A stretch of 64,000 nt of DNA. Source: CCMP332 sp965267555 (GTDB taxonomy: Bacteria; Bacteroidota; Bacteroidia; Cytophagales; CCMP332). The stretch is from NCBI GenBank assembly GCA_965267555.1, contig OZ254083.1:1612001-1676000 (forward strand), given 5' to 3'. Made by a program: the position numbers and the translations under genes. The notes beneath the pieces are model-generated. The model was not told the DNA's origin and ran no database searches. It saw only the letters and a program-made list of their open reading frames with translations. The first letter of the stretch is position 1, and each line of letters begins with the position of its first letter. Positions 17,256 to 26,524 of this stretch are shown one piece after another.

Positions 17256-17650
17256 ACATCATTTTCCATATCCTGTAATTCCAAATTGAGCGCTTTGGTA
17301 CTGATTTGGGTTTCATAGAGTGAAAAACCCAGCGAAAACAAAAGCAAGACTAAAGAAATCCCAAAAAAATAATTGGCTGTCATTCCCCGGCTTGTAAATA
17401 TTAAAATCATCGTAATCACGCAGAACAAAAAGCTAAGGATACCGAATATCTGCATGTATTTGATGAGATATAACCTTCTTCTCAGATTGACAATTTGTTT
17501 TTCAATTCTAAATCGATTTGAATCTTTTTTGTGTCTTTCTCGTAGGCTTCTAATTAATGTTGCTATAGCAAGAAAACGATTTGTATAAGCTAGAAACAAC
17601 AGCGTGATGGCCGGGAATAAAAGTGCCGGTATGGAATAATCTATAACCAA
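17252..17650 (-). CDS. DUF2721 membrane protein
   Basis: A 132-residue inner-membrane protein. The N-terminal helix with SIPALLFPAITLLFLAYTNR, the following charged LIRSLRERHKK loop, and two later transmembrane segments (about residues 66-86 and 92-112) match DUF2721. The start is TTG: no ATG lies upstream in frame, and the family begins at this point. Function is unknown. It diverges from the TraB/GumN gene. Confidence 0.78.
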   Translation of the reverse strand: MVIDYSIPALLFPAITLLFLAYTNRFLAIATLIRSLRERHKKDSNRFRIEKQIVNLRRRLYLIKYMQIFGILSFLFCVITMILIFTSRGMTANYFFGISLVLLLFSLGFSLYETQISTKALNLELQDMENDV

Positions 17651-17709
17651 TTTTTTATTTTAGTTTTATATTCGCATTCAAAACTAGTTAAACATTCAAG
17701 GCTTCCAAT

Positions 17710-18600
17710 ATGAAATCTGTAATTAAAAGTATTTCGGTATTAATTCTTGCGCTAATGGTATTCTTCTCTAGGGGCTATGCCCAGGAAGTATACCAGGAAA
17801 ATGCACTCCTATGGGAAATATCAGGTAAAGATCTTAAAAACCCATCTTATGTATTTGCCATATTAAAATTTATCCCGGCCGAGGATTTTATTTTTCACAG
17901 CAATGCGTCCAAGGCATTTGATGCCTGTGGTATTTTAGCTACGGAAACGCATTTAGACCATCATGCTAAACACGAGCTGAACAAAGCTGCTCACCTTGAA
18001 CATGGCAAAACACTAAAAGACTACCTCAGTGAAGAGTACTATGAAAAACTTGAAAATTTATTCACTGAAAAGCTGGGTGTTTCCAAAATGAAATTTGATT
18101 TGGTTTACAGGAAGTTTAAACCCATCATGCTTTCAACAACCATTACCCGATTGGCGCTGAATCACCCAATGAAATATTACGAACCCGAATTATTAATAAA
18201 AGCACATGACAAAAACATGGTTTCGATGGGGCTTGAAACTGTTGAAAGAGAAGTGCAGGCGCTGGAAAGTTTTAAACTCGAAGATCAAATTATTGCGCTT
18301 AAACATACCCTTGATAATTTGGATCAGCAGAAAGAAGATTACAATGCTGTTGTAAAGGCTTTTCAGGAAGGGAATCTTCACAAGGTATTGGAATTTACTA
18401 TGCATCCCGTTGAAAACAACAAAGATTTCCGACAAAATTTCATAATAGACAGAAATAAGGAATGGATTCCGAAAATGATAGAGTACATGCATATGGCTCC
18501 AACCTTTTTTGCCGTAGGTGCTACGCATGTAGCCGATGAATCGGGAATTCTACATTTGCTTGAGGAAGAAGGCTATACCATCAAGCCTCTAAAAGACTAA
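17710..18600 (+). CDS. TraB/GumN-family protein with a degenerate first metal motif
   Basis: A 296-residue exported protein with a signal peptide (about residues 1-24, ending GYAQ). It belongs to the TraB/GumN (Tiki-like) family: WEISGKDLKNPSYVFA at the start, the MGLET(V/E) segment mid-protein, and FFAVGATHVADESGILHLL near the end. The second G-x-x-H motif (GATH, His about 273) is intact, but the first, normally G-T-I-H, reads A-I-L-K at 50-53. Tiki-type members are metal-dependent peptidases needing both motifs, so this one may lack activity. It converges with the aminotransferase gene. Confidence 0.82.
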   Translation: MKSVIKSISVLILALMVFFSRGYAQEVYQENALLWEISGKDLKNPSYVFAILKFIPAEDFIFHSNASKAFDACGILATETHLDHHAKHELNKAAHLEHGKTLKDYLSEEYYEKLENLFTEKLGVSKMKFDLVYRKFKPIMLSTTITRLALNHPMKYYEPELLIKAHDKNMVSMGLETVEREVQALESFKLEDQIIALKHTLDNLDQQKEDYNAVVKAFQEGNLHKVLEFTMHPVENNKDFRQNFIIDRNKEWIPKMIEYMHMAPTFFAVGATHVADESGILHLLEEEGYTIKPLKD

Positions 18601-19802
18601 TTTTTAAAAACTGCTTTAATACTTTTTTGTATTATTTCACCTCCTTTTTTTATTTCTTCAAATGAAACATTTAAAGGAGGGGAAAGCCTGAATGCATTGG
18701 GACAGGATAAAAACCAAAAACTTAAGAGACCCAAATCACGGCATTTTAATACGATTTTATTGACTGCTTCAACGTCTTTAAATTCCACAGCAAAAAACAA
18801 CCCAATTCTGCGAACTTCAACAATTTCACGATGATCAAGAAAGGATTCTAATAGCTTGCCTTTTTCTTCTACTTTATCGAGAATCTTTTCATCCATAAGG
18901 CAATCCAGAAAGGCCTTAGAAGCAGCACAGCTTAAGGGATTTCCTCCGAAAGTCGTGATATGACCCAAAACAGGATCCACTGTAAATGAGGACATGATTT
19001 TTTTGGAGGCTGCAAATGCACCAAGTGGCAAACCTGCACCCAGAGCTTTCCCCAAAACAACAATATCCGGGACAATTCCAAAATGTTCAAAAGCAAAAAG
19101 TTTTCCGGTACGGCCCATTCCCACTTGAATTTCATCGAGCACGAGTAATGCACCGGTTTCATCACATTTTTTTCTGAGTGCCTCAATAAAAGATAAATTA
19201 GGGATACGCAATCCGGCATCGCCTTGCACGGTTTCCATGATTACGCAAGCTGTTTCTTCATCAATTAATTTCAGCTCCTCCACATTATTGAATTCAATAT
19301 GATATACTTCGGGAAGCAAGGGTCTGAATGCAAATTTTTTATATTCATTTCCGGATACTGATAATGATCCATGGGTGCTACCATGATATGATTTTTTAAA
19401 CGAAATAATTTTATGGCGTCCTGTAAATCGTTTTGCCAGCTTTAGGGATCCCTCAATAGCCTCAGTACCGGTGGAAGTGAAGTAGACATTGTCGATAGGG
19501 TCGGGCAGGAGATTGCATAATTTTGATGCCAAATCAGCCTGACTTTTAATCGAAAATTCACCATAAACCATGACAAATAGGTGTTTGTCAATTTGATCTT
19601 TAATGGCCCTTAGTATTTTGGGATGTCGATGGCCCAGATTATTCACTGCAATTCCGGAAATAAAATCCAGATATTTTTTACCATCTATATCCCAAATATG
19701 ACTTCCCTCTGCACGGTCGACAGATATTTCAAAAGGCATGGGGCTTGTCTGTGCAACAAAATCGTGAAAATTCTTTGAAACTAAGTTTTTATCAGTAGCC
19801 AT
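18597..19802 (-). CDS. Class III PLP-dependent aminotransferase (ornithine/acetylornithine type)
   Basis: A fold-type I aminotransferase of about 401 residues. GTEAIEGSLKLAKRFTGR, SYHGSTHGSLS, LVLDEIQVGMGRTGKLFA and the PLP lysine in VLGKALGAGLPLGA are all present. It most resembles ornithine, acetylornithine or 4-aminobutyrate aminotransferases; the substrate is not settled by sequence. The ATG at 19802 overlaps the stop of the gamma-glutamyltransferase gene by 11 bases; an ATG pair slightly upstream is also possible. A citrullinase-like enzyme 3 kb away would produce ornithine, a possible substrate. Confidence 0.88.
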   Translation of the reverse strand: MATDKNLVSKNFHDFVAQTSPMPFEISVDRAEGSHIWDIDGKKYLDFISGIAVNNLGHRHPKILRAIKDQIDKHLFVMVYGEFSIKSQADLASKLCNLLPDPIDNVYFTSTGTEAIEGSLKLAKRFTGRHKIISFKKSYHGSTHGSLSVSGNEYKKFAFRPLLPEVYHIEFNNVEELKLIDEETACVIMETVQGDAGLRIPNLSFIEALRKKCDETGALLVLDEIQVGMGRTGKLFAFEHFGIVPDIVVLGKALGAGLPLGAFAASKKIMSSFTVDPVLGHITTFGGNPLSCAASKAFLDCLMDEKILDKVEEKGKLLESFLDHREIVEVRRIGLFFAVEFKDVEAVNKIVLKCRDLGLLSFWFLSCPNAFRLSPPLNVSFEEIKKGGEIIQKSIKAVFKN

Positions 19803-21489
19803 TGGCATAATCATCTCTTCGTGGATCTGCACCACATTCCCAAAATCCTTCTGAATTTAGCAATATAGCATCAACTCTGCCAATAGGAATTCTTTGTCTC
19901 AGATTTTGGCCGGTTTTTACCAATTCAAGACTATCGGTATATTCAAAAAATCCTTCTTCATAATAAAGACTATCTGGCAGCCATTGATGATGAAAGCGTG
20001 GAAATTCAACAGATTCCTGCATGCCAAAACCAAAGTCAACAACATTTAAAATATTTTGAAAAACAGAAGTTATAATCGTGGAACCCCCGGGGCTTCCCAA
20101 GATTAAATAAGGTTTATTGTTTTTAGCAAGAATTGTTGGAGTCATGGAACTCAACATTCTTTTTTCTGGCACAATGGCATTGGCTTCCCCGCCAATCAGA
20201 CCATAATTATTTGAAAAACCCGGTTTGATAGAAAAGTCATTCATTTCATTGTTGAGCAAAAAGCCGCATCCATTTACCATTAGTTTGCTGCCAAAAGGAC
20301 TGTTTAGAGTAGTGGTAATGGAAACAGCATTTCCCGATTCGTCAACAATTGAATAATGGGTTGTTTCTTCATTTTCGATTTCTAGTTTTAAAGCAGGACC
20401 TATTTTTGTGGAAGCAGTAGCTTTATCTATTTGAACATCCGCCGATCTCATTTCCAGATAGTCTTTGCTTAATAATTCGTTTATGGGTACCGGATGAAAA
20501 TCCGCATCTCCGAGGTATTTCGAGCGGTCGGCATATACCCGTTTTTCTAATTCACAAATGGTATTGATCGTTTTGAAATCCCAACGTCCCCATTCTGTAA
20601 AGGGATATTTTTCGGCCATTTTTAGCAAACTTATCAGTGCCCAGCCACCACTGCTTGGTGGGGGCATTGAATAAACCGTGTAGCCATTATAATTACCCTT
20701 TATAGTTTCCCGCCATTTTGGTTTGTATTTTTGAAGATCCTCATTTGAAATTATCCCGCCAAATTCGTTCATGGTAGCAATTATAGAGTCTGCAATTTTC
20801 CCCTCATAAAAGGCTTTTTCGCCTTTATCTGCAATTAATTGTAGTGTAACAGCAAGTTTTTCATTGCTTATAGTATCTCCTTCTTGCCAGTTTTCTTTCT
20901 GTGTTAGGTAGTTGATTTTATTATTAGTCCTTACAATTTCAGGAAGATATTTATTCATATAAAAACAAGCATGATAACTGAGAAGCCACCCTTTTTCTGC
21001 CAATTCAATTGAAGGGATTAAAAGCTCTCGCCAGTCTTTTCTACCGTATTTTTTATGCAATTCCCAAATGCCTTTTACAGAACCCGGAACTCCCACCGCT
21101 AAAGCGCCTCTAGTACTTAAATCCGGAATCACATTGCCTAAGGAGTCAAGGTACATTCTCCGATCTGCTTTCAATGGAGCTTTTTCCCTGAAATCCAGTG
21201 CTCCCGAATTTCCGGAGCTGTCAAGGAAGACAGCAAATCCACCTCCACCCAGATTACCCGCATATGGGAAAACCACTGCAAGAGCGAAATGAACTGCGAC
21301 TGCTGCATCAAAGGCATTACCTCCGGATTTTAGAATCGCTATTCCGATATTACTTGCAAGAGGATGTGCACTTACAATGGCTGCGTTTTTATAAACTTTT
21401 GAGGGCTTTTTAGTTTTGTTTGAGGCTTCCTGGCTACATGAAATTAACAGGATTATTATACAGAAAACCGATATTAATCGATTGGCCAT
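19792..21489 (-). CDS. ggt: Gamma-glutamyltransferase (lipoprotein)
   Basis: A 565-residue Ntn-hydrolase precursor that cleaves or transfers the gamma-glutamyl group of glutathione in the envelope. It starts MANRLISVFCIIILLISCSQ, a lipoprotein signal with the lipobox LISC. The self-cleavage and catalytic threonine is Thr376 in ETTHYS, splitting large and small subunits; downstream TLNSPFGSKLMVNGCGFLLNNEM and GSPGGSTI complete the active site. It ends overlapping the aminotransferase start, suggesting coupling. Confidence 0.95.
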   Translation of the reverse strand: MANRLISVFCIIILLISCSQEASNKTKKPSKVYKNAAIVSAHPLASNIGIAILKSGGNAFDAAVAVHFALAVVFPYAGNLGGGGFAVFLDSSGNSGALDFREKAPLKADRRMYLDSLGNVIPDLSTRGALAVGVPGSVKGIWELHKKYGRKDWRELLIPSIELAEKGWLLSYHACFYMNKYLPEIVRTNNKINYLTQKENWQEGDTISNEKLAVTLQLIADKGEKAFYEGKIADSIIATMNEFGGIISNEDLQKYKPKWRETIKGNYNGYTVYSMPPPSSGGWALISLLKMAEKYPFTEWGRWDFKTINTICELEKRVYADRSKYLGDADFHPVPINELLSKDYLEMRSADVQIDKATASTKIGPALKLEIENEETTHYSIVDESGNAVSITTTLNSPFGSKLMVNGCGFLLNNEMNDFSIKPGFSNNYGLIGGEANAIVPEKRMLSSMTPTILAKNNKPYLILGSPGGSTIITSVFQNILNVVDFGFGMQESVEFPRFHHQWLPDSLYYEEGFFEYTDSLELVKTGQNLRQRIPIGRVDAILLNSEGFWECGADPRRDDYANGY

Positions 21490-21492
21490 AGA

Positions 21493-22827
21493 TCAAAGCA
21501 GTTCATTGGCGAGATTCGCTAACTCGGATCTTTCACCTTTTTCAAGCGTAATGTGTGCATAAAGGTCCTGATCTTTCATTCTGTCAATCAAATACGAAAG
21601 ACCGTTGGACTGTGCATCCAGGTAAGGTGTATCTATTTGTCTGATATCTCCGGTAAAAATGATCTTTGTATTTTCTCCCGCCCGCGTTATGATAGTTTTT
21701 ATTTCATGCGGTGTCAGGTTTTGAGCTTCGTCGATAATAAATCCAATATTGGAAATACTTCGGCCCCGGATATAAGCCAAAGCATTAACCACCAATTTTT
21801 CAGTATTCAACATTTCATTGATCGCAATAAATTCTTTTTCTTTTTCCTTGAAGTGACTCTGAATAAATTTGAGGTTATCCCAAAGCGGTTCCATATAAGG
21901 GTTTATCTTACTTTTAATATCACCGGGCAAAAATCCAATGTCCTTATTGCTTAGAGGAACAATCGGCCTTGACAAATAGATCTGACTGAAATTTTTTCTT
22001 TGCTCCAGAACCGATGCGAGCGCTACAAGTGTTTTTCCTGTGCCGGCAACCCCGGTCAAAGAAACCAAACGAATGTCTTGTTGGAGAATAGCGTGTATGG
22101 CAAAGGTCTGTTCTGCATTTTTTGCCTGGATTCCGTAAACGGTTTTCTTACCTATTTTATGAATGTTTTGATCTTGTCCATTATAATAGGCAAGAATTGA
22201 ATTATTATCACTTTTGATAATAAAATATTGATTTTTAATTGGCTCTTCCTCAAAAAATTCCCGCCAATCAATTCTGGAGTTTCTGTAAAGCTTATTGATA
22301 AGCTTTTGGTCCATTCCTTCAACCACTTTTTTACCGGTGTAGAGTTCTGAAACTTCCTTGATTTTTCCTGTCTCATAATCCTCGGCAGGAAGATCCAGCG
22401 ATTTCGCTTTAACGCGTAAATTAATATCCTTCGTGACAAGAATGACTTTGCATTGGGGTTGTTCTTCCTGTAAACCAAGGGCAGCACTCAGTATTTTATG
22501 ATCTGCTTTATTTTCTGTGAAAATATGACGGGTCCTGTCCTTGGAGTCTCCGGTCATCAAAACCTTGAGTTTTCCTTTTGTGGGTCCGTTCAGTGATATC
22601 CAGTCGCTGAGATGATGATTGGCAGCCAATTCATCGATCCTCCTGATAAATTCCCTGGCCGAGTAATTTTTTGTGTCGCTGCCTTTTTTAAAATTATCGA
22701 GTTCTTCAAGAACTGTAATTGGAATGGCAATATCGTTTTCTTCAAAATTGTTGATTGAATTGTGATCGTATAGGATCACTGAGGTATCAAGAACAAATAT
22801 TTTCTTAGGCTTTTTGCTCCCAGGCAT
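21493..22827 (-). CDS. phoH: PIN domain-PhoH ATPase
   Basis: A 444-residue fusion of an N-terminal PIN nuclease-like domain (about 8-150, acidic residue Asp14 in FVLDTS) and a C-terminal PhoH ATPase (Walker A GVAGTGKT at 259-266, Walker B IIDEAQN near 364-370). Such PhoH2-type proteins are RNA helicase/RNase-like. The ATG at 22827 is used because the upstream open frame has no domain match. ggt starts just beyond its stop. A terminator-like hairpin lies in the leader at 22851-22875. Confidence 0.92.
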   Translation of the reverse strand: MPGSKKPKKIFVLDTSVILYDHNSINNFEENDIAIPITVLEELDNFKKGSDTKNYSAREFIRRIDELAANHHLSDWISLNGPTKGKLKVLMTGDSKDRTRHIFTENKADHKILSAALGLQEEQPQCKVILVTKDINLRVKAKSLDLPAEDYETGKIKEVSELYTGKKVVEGMDQKLINKLYRNSRIDWREFFEEEPIKNQYFIIKSDNNSILAYYNGQDQNIHKIGKKTVYGIQAKNAEQTFAIHAILQQDIRLVSLTGVAGTGKTLVALASVLEQRKNFSQIYLSRPIVPLSNKDIGFLPGDIKSKINPYMEPLWDNLKFIQSHFKEKEKEFIAINEMLNTEKLVVNALAYIRGRSISNIGFIIDEAQNLTPHEIKTIITRAGENTKIIFTGDIRQIDTPYLDAQSNGLSYLIDRMKDQDLYAHITLEKGERSELANLANELL

Positions 22828-22850
22828 AGGCTGATTTAATTCCGATCGAT

Positions 22851-22875
22851 ATAAAAAATGCTGCAAAAGGCAGCA
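22851..22875 (-). terminator. Terminator-like hairpin in the phoH leader
   Basis: On the minus strand TGCTGC pairs with GCAGCA around CTTTT, followed at once by six Ts. It lies 24-48 bases upstream of the phoH start codon. No minus-strand gene lies directly upstream, because the divergent hydrolase gene begins at 22954, so this is either an attenuator or the end of a short RNA. Confidence 0.5.
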
Positions 22876-22953
22876 ATGATTTTGAAGTTGAAAATTTGAT
22901 AATTTATTCTTTGCTTTCCTAATCAAATTGCAAAATATAATGACATATTTTAT

Positions 22954-23856
22954 ATGACTTTGGCAAATAAGTTGATGATGGTAAGGCCCCAATCTTTTGG
23001 ATCAAATCCTGAAACCCTGTTGAATAATTCATTTCAAAAAAACGATAATGTTGATTCAAAAAAAATTCAAAGGCTAGCCCTGCAACAATTTGATGAAATG
23101 CTGGACAATCTCAGGAAAAATGGTTTTGATATACTTGTTCTTGAGGAACCAAAGGGGGATGTTTTACCAGATTCAGTTTTTCCCAATAATTGGTTCAGTA
23201 CTCATGAAAACGGTGAAATAATTTTATATCCGATGTTTTCAGCATTGCGAAGAAAAGAAAGACGCCCAGAATTTATTGAAGTCATCAGCAAAGAATCCAA
23301 TTACAATTTGCTTTTAGACCTGAGCCAAAAAGAGAAGAATGGAATTTTTCTCGAAGGAACGGGCAGCGTCGTTTTTGATCATCATTCTCAAATAGCCTTT
23401 TGTTGCGAATCACCAAGAAGCAATAAAGCGCTATTCTTTGAACTTGCCGAACATTTAAACTATAAAGCCTTTTATTTTAGGGCCTTTGATCAAAAAGGCA
23501 TTCCAATTTATCACAGTAATGTAATGATGGCTATAGGAATTAAAAAAGTTCTCGTTTGCTTGGATGCCATTGAAAAGAATGACCGGGGTAAAATGATTGC
23601 TTTATTTTCAGAAATCGGGAAAGATATTATTCCAATTTCGATGGAACAAATGCATCAATTTGCGGGCAACCTTTTACTTGCGGAAAACATTGAAAGCCAG
23701 ACCTTTTGGTTGATGTCAAAATCAGCTTATGACAGCTTAAATGATAAACAGAAAGAGGCTTTGAAAGAAGATGGTGAAATTTTATTTTTCAGCATTCCGG
23801 AAATAGAAAAATTCGGTGGAGGTAGTGTCCGTTGTATGCTTGCAGAATTGTATTAA
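22954..23856 (+). CDS. ctlX: Citrulline-utilisation hydrolase CtlX-like (amidinotransferase superfamily)
   Basis: A 300-residue guanidine-modifying enzyme. PDSVFPNNWF at 72-80, the catalytic His187 in YHSNVMMAIG and the nucleophile Cys294 in GGSVRCM match the arginine deiminase/amidinotransferase fold in the CtlX subgroup, which converts citrulline to ornithine, carbon dioxide and ammonia. It diverges from phoH. With the class III aminotransferase nearby, a citrulline-to-ornithine-to-glutamate semialdehyde route is possible, though the genes are not in one operon. The stop overlaps the convergent dehydrogenase stop by four bases. Confidence 0.85.
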   Translation: MTLANKLMMVRPQSFGSNPETLLNNSFQKNDNVDSKKIQRLALQQFDEMLDNLRKNGFDILVLEEPKGDVLPDSVFPNNWFSTHENGEIILYPMFSALRRKERRPEFIEVISKESNYNLLLDLSQKEKNGIFLEGTGSVVFDHHSQIAFCCESPRSNKALFFELAEHLNYKAFYFRAFDQKGIPIYHSNVMMAIGIKKVLVCLDAIEKNDRGKMIALFSEIGKDIIPISMEQMHQFAGNLLLAENIESQTFWLMSKSAYDSLNDKQKEALKEDGEILFFSIPEIEKFGGGSVRCMLAELY

Positions 23857-24776
23857 TTGGAATCAACTGAAGCAATGGCCTCAGAAATAATTTTTACACT
23901 TTTTTGAAGCGCTTCCAATTCAGAGTCTGTCATTTTGAGTTCTAAAACTTCAATCACGCCTCTATTTGATACCATGGAAGGAAGAGAAATGGCAATATCT
24001 TTAATTCCATACGGTCCGGATATGAGCGTTGAGAGATTTATAATTCTCTTTTCACCTCTTATTAACCATTTTAATAGCGTAGCAGTAACTAAACCAATAG
24101 CGTGGTTTGTAGCACCTTTGCGTTTGATTATTTCATAGGCCGCCGTCCGTACCATTTCGCCAATCTCTAATTCATATTCTTTTTTCCAGTCTTTCCATTC
24201 TCGAAGTGGAATTCCACCAATCATGGCTCTTGACCATAGTACGACTTCCGAATCACCGTGTTCGCCAATAACCTGGGCGTGTACGCTTTTAGGTTCCAGA
24301 TCCAATTTCTTACCGATCATTTCTCTCAATCTGGCCGTATCAAGCATGGTACCCGTACCAATCACCTGTCCTGGTGGAAGCTTGGTATATTTTTGATAAA
24401 AGTAGGTAAGGATGTCAACCGGGTTGGCCACTATTATAAGAATGCCATTGAATCCTTGAAGTTTAGCGGATATACTTTTGACAATTTTTATATTTTCCTT
24501 TAAGAGGTCAAGACGTGTCTCATCGGGTTTTTCACCGCGTCCGGCGGTAATTACAATAGCTTTACAATTTAACATCTCTTCTATTTCAACTGCCTTGACT
24601 TGAGCAGAAGAATAAAATGGAGAACCGTGATTCAAATCCATGGCCTCTCCTTCGGCAATTTCCTTGCGTGCATCATTTAATAATAATTCACGACATATTC
24701 CTTTGTGTAGAATAGAGCTGGCAACACCGGTTCCAACCCACCCCATTCCAATTATTCCAATTGAGACATTATTCAT
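23853..24776 (-). CDS. Lactate/malate dehydrogenase family protein
   Basis: A 307-residue NAD-dependent 2-hydroxyacid dehydrogenase. The dinucleotide loop IIGMGWVGTG is at 8-17, the catalytic arginine is in DETRL (Arg88), and the catalytic histidine is His173 in IGEHGDSE, an LDH-like signature. The residue that sets substrate choice, Gln in lactate and Arg in malate dehydrogenases, aligns with Glu82 in GEKPDETR, so neither activity can be assumed. It follows the metal ABC ATPase by 45 bases on the same strand. Confidence 0.82.
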   Translation of the reverse strand: MNNVSIGIIGMGWVGTGVASSILHKGICRELLLNDARKEIAEGEAMDLNHGSPFYSSAQVKAVEIEEMLNCKAIVITAGRGEKPDETRLDLLKENIKIVKSISAKLQGFNGILIIVANPVDILTYFYQKYTKLPPGQVIGTGTMLDTARLREMIGKKLDLEPKSVHAQVIGEHGDSEVVLWSRAMIGGIPLREWKDWKKEYELEIGEMVRTAAYEIIKRKGATNHAIGLVTATLLKWLIRGEKRIINLSTLISGPYGIKDIAISLPSMVSNRGVIEVLELKMTDSELEALQKSVKIISEAIASVDSN

Positions 24777-24821
24777 AATTCCAATGCTTATCTCTGTGTT
24801 TTACGATAATCTGAGGCAAAA

Positions 24822-25610
24822 TTAAGATTCTCTTGATGGGAAATCTTGTTTTTTCATAATCTCAGTAAGAGAACTTAAAATGGTGAGTTTACCACCATAA
24901 GTATCGGTTAGATTTTGAGCATTAAAAGTCTTGGAGATTGGCCCTGAGGCAACAAGTCTTAAGTTGAGTAAGATCAACCAGTCAAAATATTCGGCAACAG
25001 ACTGAAGGTCATGATGAACAACGACCAGGGTCTTTCCATTTTTCACCATATTTCTCAGCAACTCAATAATTGCACTTTCCGTTGCTGCATCCACACCTGC
25101 AAATGGTTCATCCATGAAATATATGTCTGCATCCTGTGCAATGGCCCTGGCCAAAAATACCCTTTGTTGCTGTCCTCCGGAGAGCTGAGATATTTGTCTA
25201 GAGGCATAGTTTTGCATTCCCACTTTTTCCAAAGCGATCTGAGCGATTTCGCGATCGGCTTTTCGAGGCCTTTTAAAAAGACCAAGATGACCATAGCGAC
25301 CCATAAGGACAACATCGAAAACGGAAGCAGGAAAATCCCAGTCAACCGACTCTCTTTGTGGCACATAGCTTACTTTTTTCCTGATTTCATCAATATTTTT
25401 GTCAAATATTTTTATGTAACCGCTGCTTATTGGAATTAGCCCCATTATTGATTTCAACAAGGTGGACTTACCTGAACCATTGGGGCCGAGAATTCCAATT
25501 ATTTGGCCTTTTGGGATTGAGAAATCTACCCCCCATAGTACGGGTTTGCGATCGTAGCTAACAGTAAGATCATGAACTTCAAGAATTGGATTTTGTGCTT
25601 GTATAATCAT
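24822..25610 (-). CDS. Metal ABC transporter ATP-binding protein
   Basis: A 262-residue ABC ATPase of the manganese/zinc/iron chelate class. Walker A GPNGSGKST lies at 42-50, the signature LSGGQQQR at 143-150 and Walker B FMDEP at 165-169; VDWDFPASVFDVVLMGRYG is characteristic of the Mn/Zn/Fe family. Its ATG overlaps the binding-protein stop as ATGA, so the two are translated together. The expected multi-pass permease gene is not in the operon or elsewhere in the window. Confidence 0.92.
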   Translation of the reverse strand: MIIQAQNPILEVHDLTVSYDRKPVLWGVDFSIPKGQIIGILGPNGSGKSTLLKSIMGLIPISSGYIKIFDKNIDEIRKKVSYVPQRESVDWDFPASVFDVVLMGRYGHLGLFKRPRKADREIAQIALEKVGMQNYASRQISQLSGGQQQRVFLARAIAQDADIYFMDEPFAGVDAATESAIIELLRNMVKNGKTLVVVHHDLQSVAEYFDWLILLNLRLVASGPISKTFNAQNLTDTYGGKLTILSSLTEIMKKQDFPSRES

Positions 25611-26524
25611 TTTTTCAAAGCTTCAACAATCGTTTTCACATTGGATTGAACAGTACCAATATAGCTGCCTTCCGGACTTCCCGCTTGCCCCAGCGCATCG
25701 GAATAAAGATATCCGCCAATTTTCAGAGGATGGCCTTTTCGTATACATCCTTCAACAACTGCATCAATGGATCTTCGCGAAACGGATGTTTCCACAAACA
25801 CAGCGGGAATTTTATTTTCCACTAAAAAATTTACGAGCTTGCTGATGTCTTTAATTCCCGCTTCGCTCAAAGTAGATATTCCTTGTAATCCACGTACTTC
25901 AATATCATAAGCACGACCAAAATACTCAAATGCATCATGAGCAGTAACAAGAACCCTGTTTTTTTGGGGAATTGAAGCGATAGAGTCTTTTACTGTCTTA
26001 TGTAAATAGCTTAAACGCTTGACATATTCATCTCGATTGACCAAAATTACCTCACCATTATCGATGGTGTCTGCCAAATGGCTGCCCAAGTTGCTTACAG
26101 CCTTAGCCCAAAGTGCTACATCAAACCAAATATGGGGATCATAATTCCCCGAAAATCCTTCTGCCTGAATAAAATCTTTTGTATCGAGCATTTCTTCCAT
26201 TGAGAAAACAGTTTTTTTGGCTTTTAGTCGTGCCAGAATTTCAACCATTTTCCCTTCGAGGTGCAGACCATTATAAACTACTATATCCGCATTGTTTAAC
26301 CTTTGCAAATCGCCCTGTGTTGCTTTATACAAATGAGGATCCACACCCGGGCCCATCAAACTTGTAATTTCTACATTGGTATCAAGCAAATTAATAAGTG
26401 CATCACCGATAATTCCTGTTGTAGCTACAATTTGAATTTTTCCCTGCTTCTCGGAAGAATTTGGTGAAGAACAGGCTATTGCAATAAGCAGTAGCAGTAC
26501 ATAAAACATTAGATTCTTTCCCAT
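25607..26524 (-). CDS. TroA-like metal-binding lipoprotein
   Basis: A 305-residue substrate-binding lipoprotein for divalent metal (lipobox with Cys18 after IAIA). The probable ligands are His64 (VDPH), His131 (DPHIW), His196 (TAHDAFEYF) and Asp276 (LYSDALG). This H-H-H-D set, with RGLQGISTLSEAG, is most like TroA, which can bind zinc and manganese, rather than the H-H-E-D set of strict manganese receptors. The ATG at 26524 overlaps the repressor stop by one base; the adjacent TTG would add one residue. Confidence 0.9.
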   Translation of the reverse strand: MGKNLMFYVLLLLIAIACSSPNSSEKQGKIQIVATTGIIGDALINLLDTNVEITSLMGPGVDPHLYKATQGDLQRLNNADIVVYNGLHLEGKMVEILARLKAKKTVFSMEEMLDTKDFIQAEGFSGNYDPHIWFDVALWAKAVSNLGSHLADTIDNGEVILVNRDEYVKRLSYLHKTVKDSIASIPQKNRVLVTAHDAFEYFGRAYDIEVRGLQGISTLSEAGIKDISKLVNFLVENKIPAVFVETSVSRRSIDAVVEGCIRKGHPLKIGGYLYSDALGQAGSPEGSYIGTVQSNVKTIVEALKK

